From Tannerella sp. (lineage in GTDB: Bacteria; Bacteroidota; Bacteroidia; Bacteroidales; Tannerellaceae), in the NCBI GenBank assembly GCA_031255595.1, contig JAIRSF010000227.1, forward strand, positions 1 through 35,518: a stretch of 35,518 nt of DNA, written 5' to 3'. The position numbers and the translations under genes were made by a program. How positions within the stretch are numbered: position 1 is the stretch's first letter; the number at the start of each line of letters is the position of its first letter. Under the pieces are notes generated by a model. It was not told where the DNA came from. It saw nothing but the letters and a program-made list of their open reading frames with translations, and did no database searches. Shown here one piece after another: positions 34,694-35,518 of the stretch.

Positions 34694-35431
34694 GTGAAAT
34701 TGTTTAAAACAAAAAAATCATACATTAGATCCGGATTGTTATACGGTATAACCGATATTCACAGCCATCTGCTTCCGGGTGTTGACGACGGGATAGACAC
34801 TTACGACGAGTCCGTCAAAGTGTTGCACTGGCTGAAAGACAAAGGGATACGCCGTATTTACCTGACGCCTCATGTAATGTCCGATCTGCAGAAAAATACG
34901 CGGGCCTACCTGACGGAACAATTCAATGCCTTCACTAAACGCCTTGAAGATGAACAGGTAGAAGACATTCCCGAATTAAAACTCGGATCCGAATATATGC
35001 TCGAGGCGGCATTTGAAGAACATAAGAAGGAAGGGTTGATCACCTACGCCGACCGGCAGGTGTTAGTCGAAACTTCCTATATGTTTCCGCCGATAGATTT
35101 TATGCGGCTACTTATCAATTTACAGGAAGACGGATATTCGCCGGTGCTTGCTCATCCAGAACGTTACCGGTATATGGAGGAACGTGATTATACGTACCTG
35201 AAAAAACAAAACATATCATTTCAACTAAACATCTTCTCTCTGGCAGGTGCATATGGAAATTATGCAAAAGAGAAAGCCGAAAAACTGTTGAAATGCGGAT
35301 ACTATAATTATGCCGGATCGGATTTCCATTGTCTGAAACGCCACGAAAACAGTTTTTCTGTCAAAATACTGACAAAAAAACAACAGGTCGCCCTCAAAGA
35401 ACTTTTTGATAACAATAACCGGCTGTGGTAA
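34694..35431 (+). CDS. CpsB/YwqE-type PHP tyrosine phosphatase
   Basis: The 245-residue PHP-domain protein has metal-binding motifs DIHSHLLPGVDDG (about 18-30), YLTPHVM, HPERYRY and SDFHC. It would dephosphorylate the Tyr cluster of the neighbouring autokinase, resetting the export cycle. The start is a GTG 17 nt after the autokinase stop; no ATG lies nearer the PHP motif, and MKLFKTKKSY is a suitable N-terminus. It is the last gene in view of the locus; glycosyltransferases would be expected beyond the right edge. Confidence 0.93.
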   Translation: MKLFKTKKSYIRSGLLYGITDIHSHLLPGVDDGIDTYDESVKVLHWLKDKGIRRIYLTPHVMSDLQKNTRAYLTEQFNAFTKRLEDEQVEDIPELKLGSEYMLEAAFEEHKKEGLITYADRQVLVETSYMFPPIDFMRLLINLQEDGYSPVLAHPERYRYMEERDYTYLKKQNISFQLNIFSLAGAYGNYAKEKAEKLLKCGYYNYAGSDFHCLKRHENSFSVKILTKKQQVALKELFDNNNRLW

Positions 35432-35518
35432 CGATCTGCCCTGATCTGTGTTATAAACGTCTGTCTATTATGTGAACAGGCATTGCAGGGGATGATTGTA
35501 CTTTCATAATAAAAATAA
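35432..35518. other. Right-edge spacer
   Basis: This 87-nt tail after the phosphatase holds no gene, no clear promoter box and no hairpin with a T-run that I could support. Confidence 0.4.

Overview
The window looks like a chromosomal segment of a Bacteroidales bacterium (Bacteroidetes, near Tannerellaceae, Dysgonomonadaceae or Porphyromonadaceae). The evidence is Bacteroidetes-type promoters (-7 TAnnTTTG, in several cases with a TTG at N19-20 upstream), starts without strong Shine-Dalgarno sites, DUF3127, a fused HisB, a LytTR/LytS pair, an UpxY/NusG-like antiterminator before a Wza/Wzc capsule module, and a Bacteroidetes-style FtsK-LolA pair. No rRNA, tRNA, insertion sequence, phage or CRISPR array was recognised.

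Layout. 1-8.6 kb is mostly minus-strand housekeeping: a lipoprotein, ilvE, (metF on plus), miaA-kdsA, a doubtful small ORF, gapA, a three-gene membrane cluster (YtxH, holin-like, unknown) and prmA. 8.9-10.3 kb holds a Tat-exported Gfo/Idh/MocA oxidoreductase on plus. 10.4-12.2 kb is a LytS-type kinase and LytTR regulator. 12.4-14.5 kb is a coupled radical-SAM and DUF4130 pair of predicted DNA-repair type. 14.6-16.0 kb is an exported bleomycin-hydrolase-like protease.

16.3-21.1 kb is the most distinctive part: a GNAT acetyltransferase, an aldo/keto reductase, a radical-SAM glycyl-radical activase and a glycyl radical enzyme whose active-site residues fit trans-4-hydroxy-L-proline dehydratase (HypD). 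The reductase and activase overlap by 4 nt, so the last three genes probably form one anaerobic catabolic operon. 21.3-24.1 kb is a partial histidine cluster (hisC, DUF3127, hisB) with a structured spacer before hisB. 24.2-26.6 kb has metY and two half-size chromate-family transporters on minus. 26.8-29.9 kb is ftsK-lolA. 30.0-35.4 kb begins a surface-polysaccharide locus: secreted phosphodiesterase, UpxY-like antiterminator, Wza-like export lipoprotein, Wzc-like tyrosine autokinase and CpsB/YwqE-type phosphatase.

Most of the window is ordinary core genome. The points that most deserve a second look are the HypD operon (9-residue duplication, activase without the ferredoxin insert, co-translated reductase), a diverged 46-nt element found in two spacers with transition-only differences, the fold-capable spacer before hisB, the inverted repeat in the pepC leader, and an orphan plus-strand promoter motif at 12.3 kb. 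I found nothing I can defend as a wholly new system.
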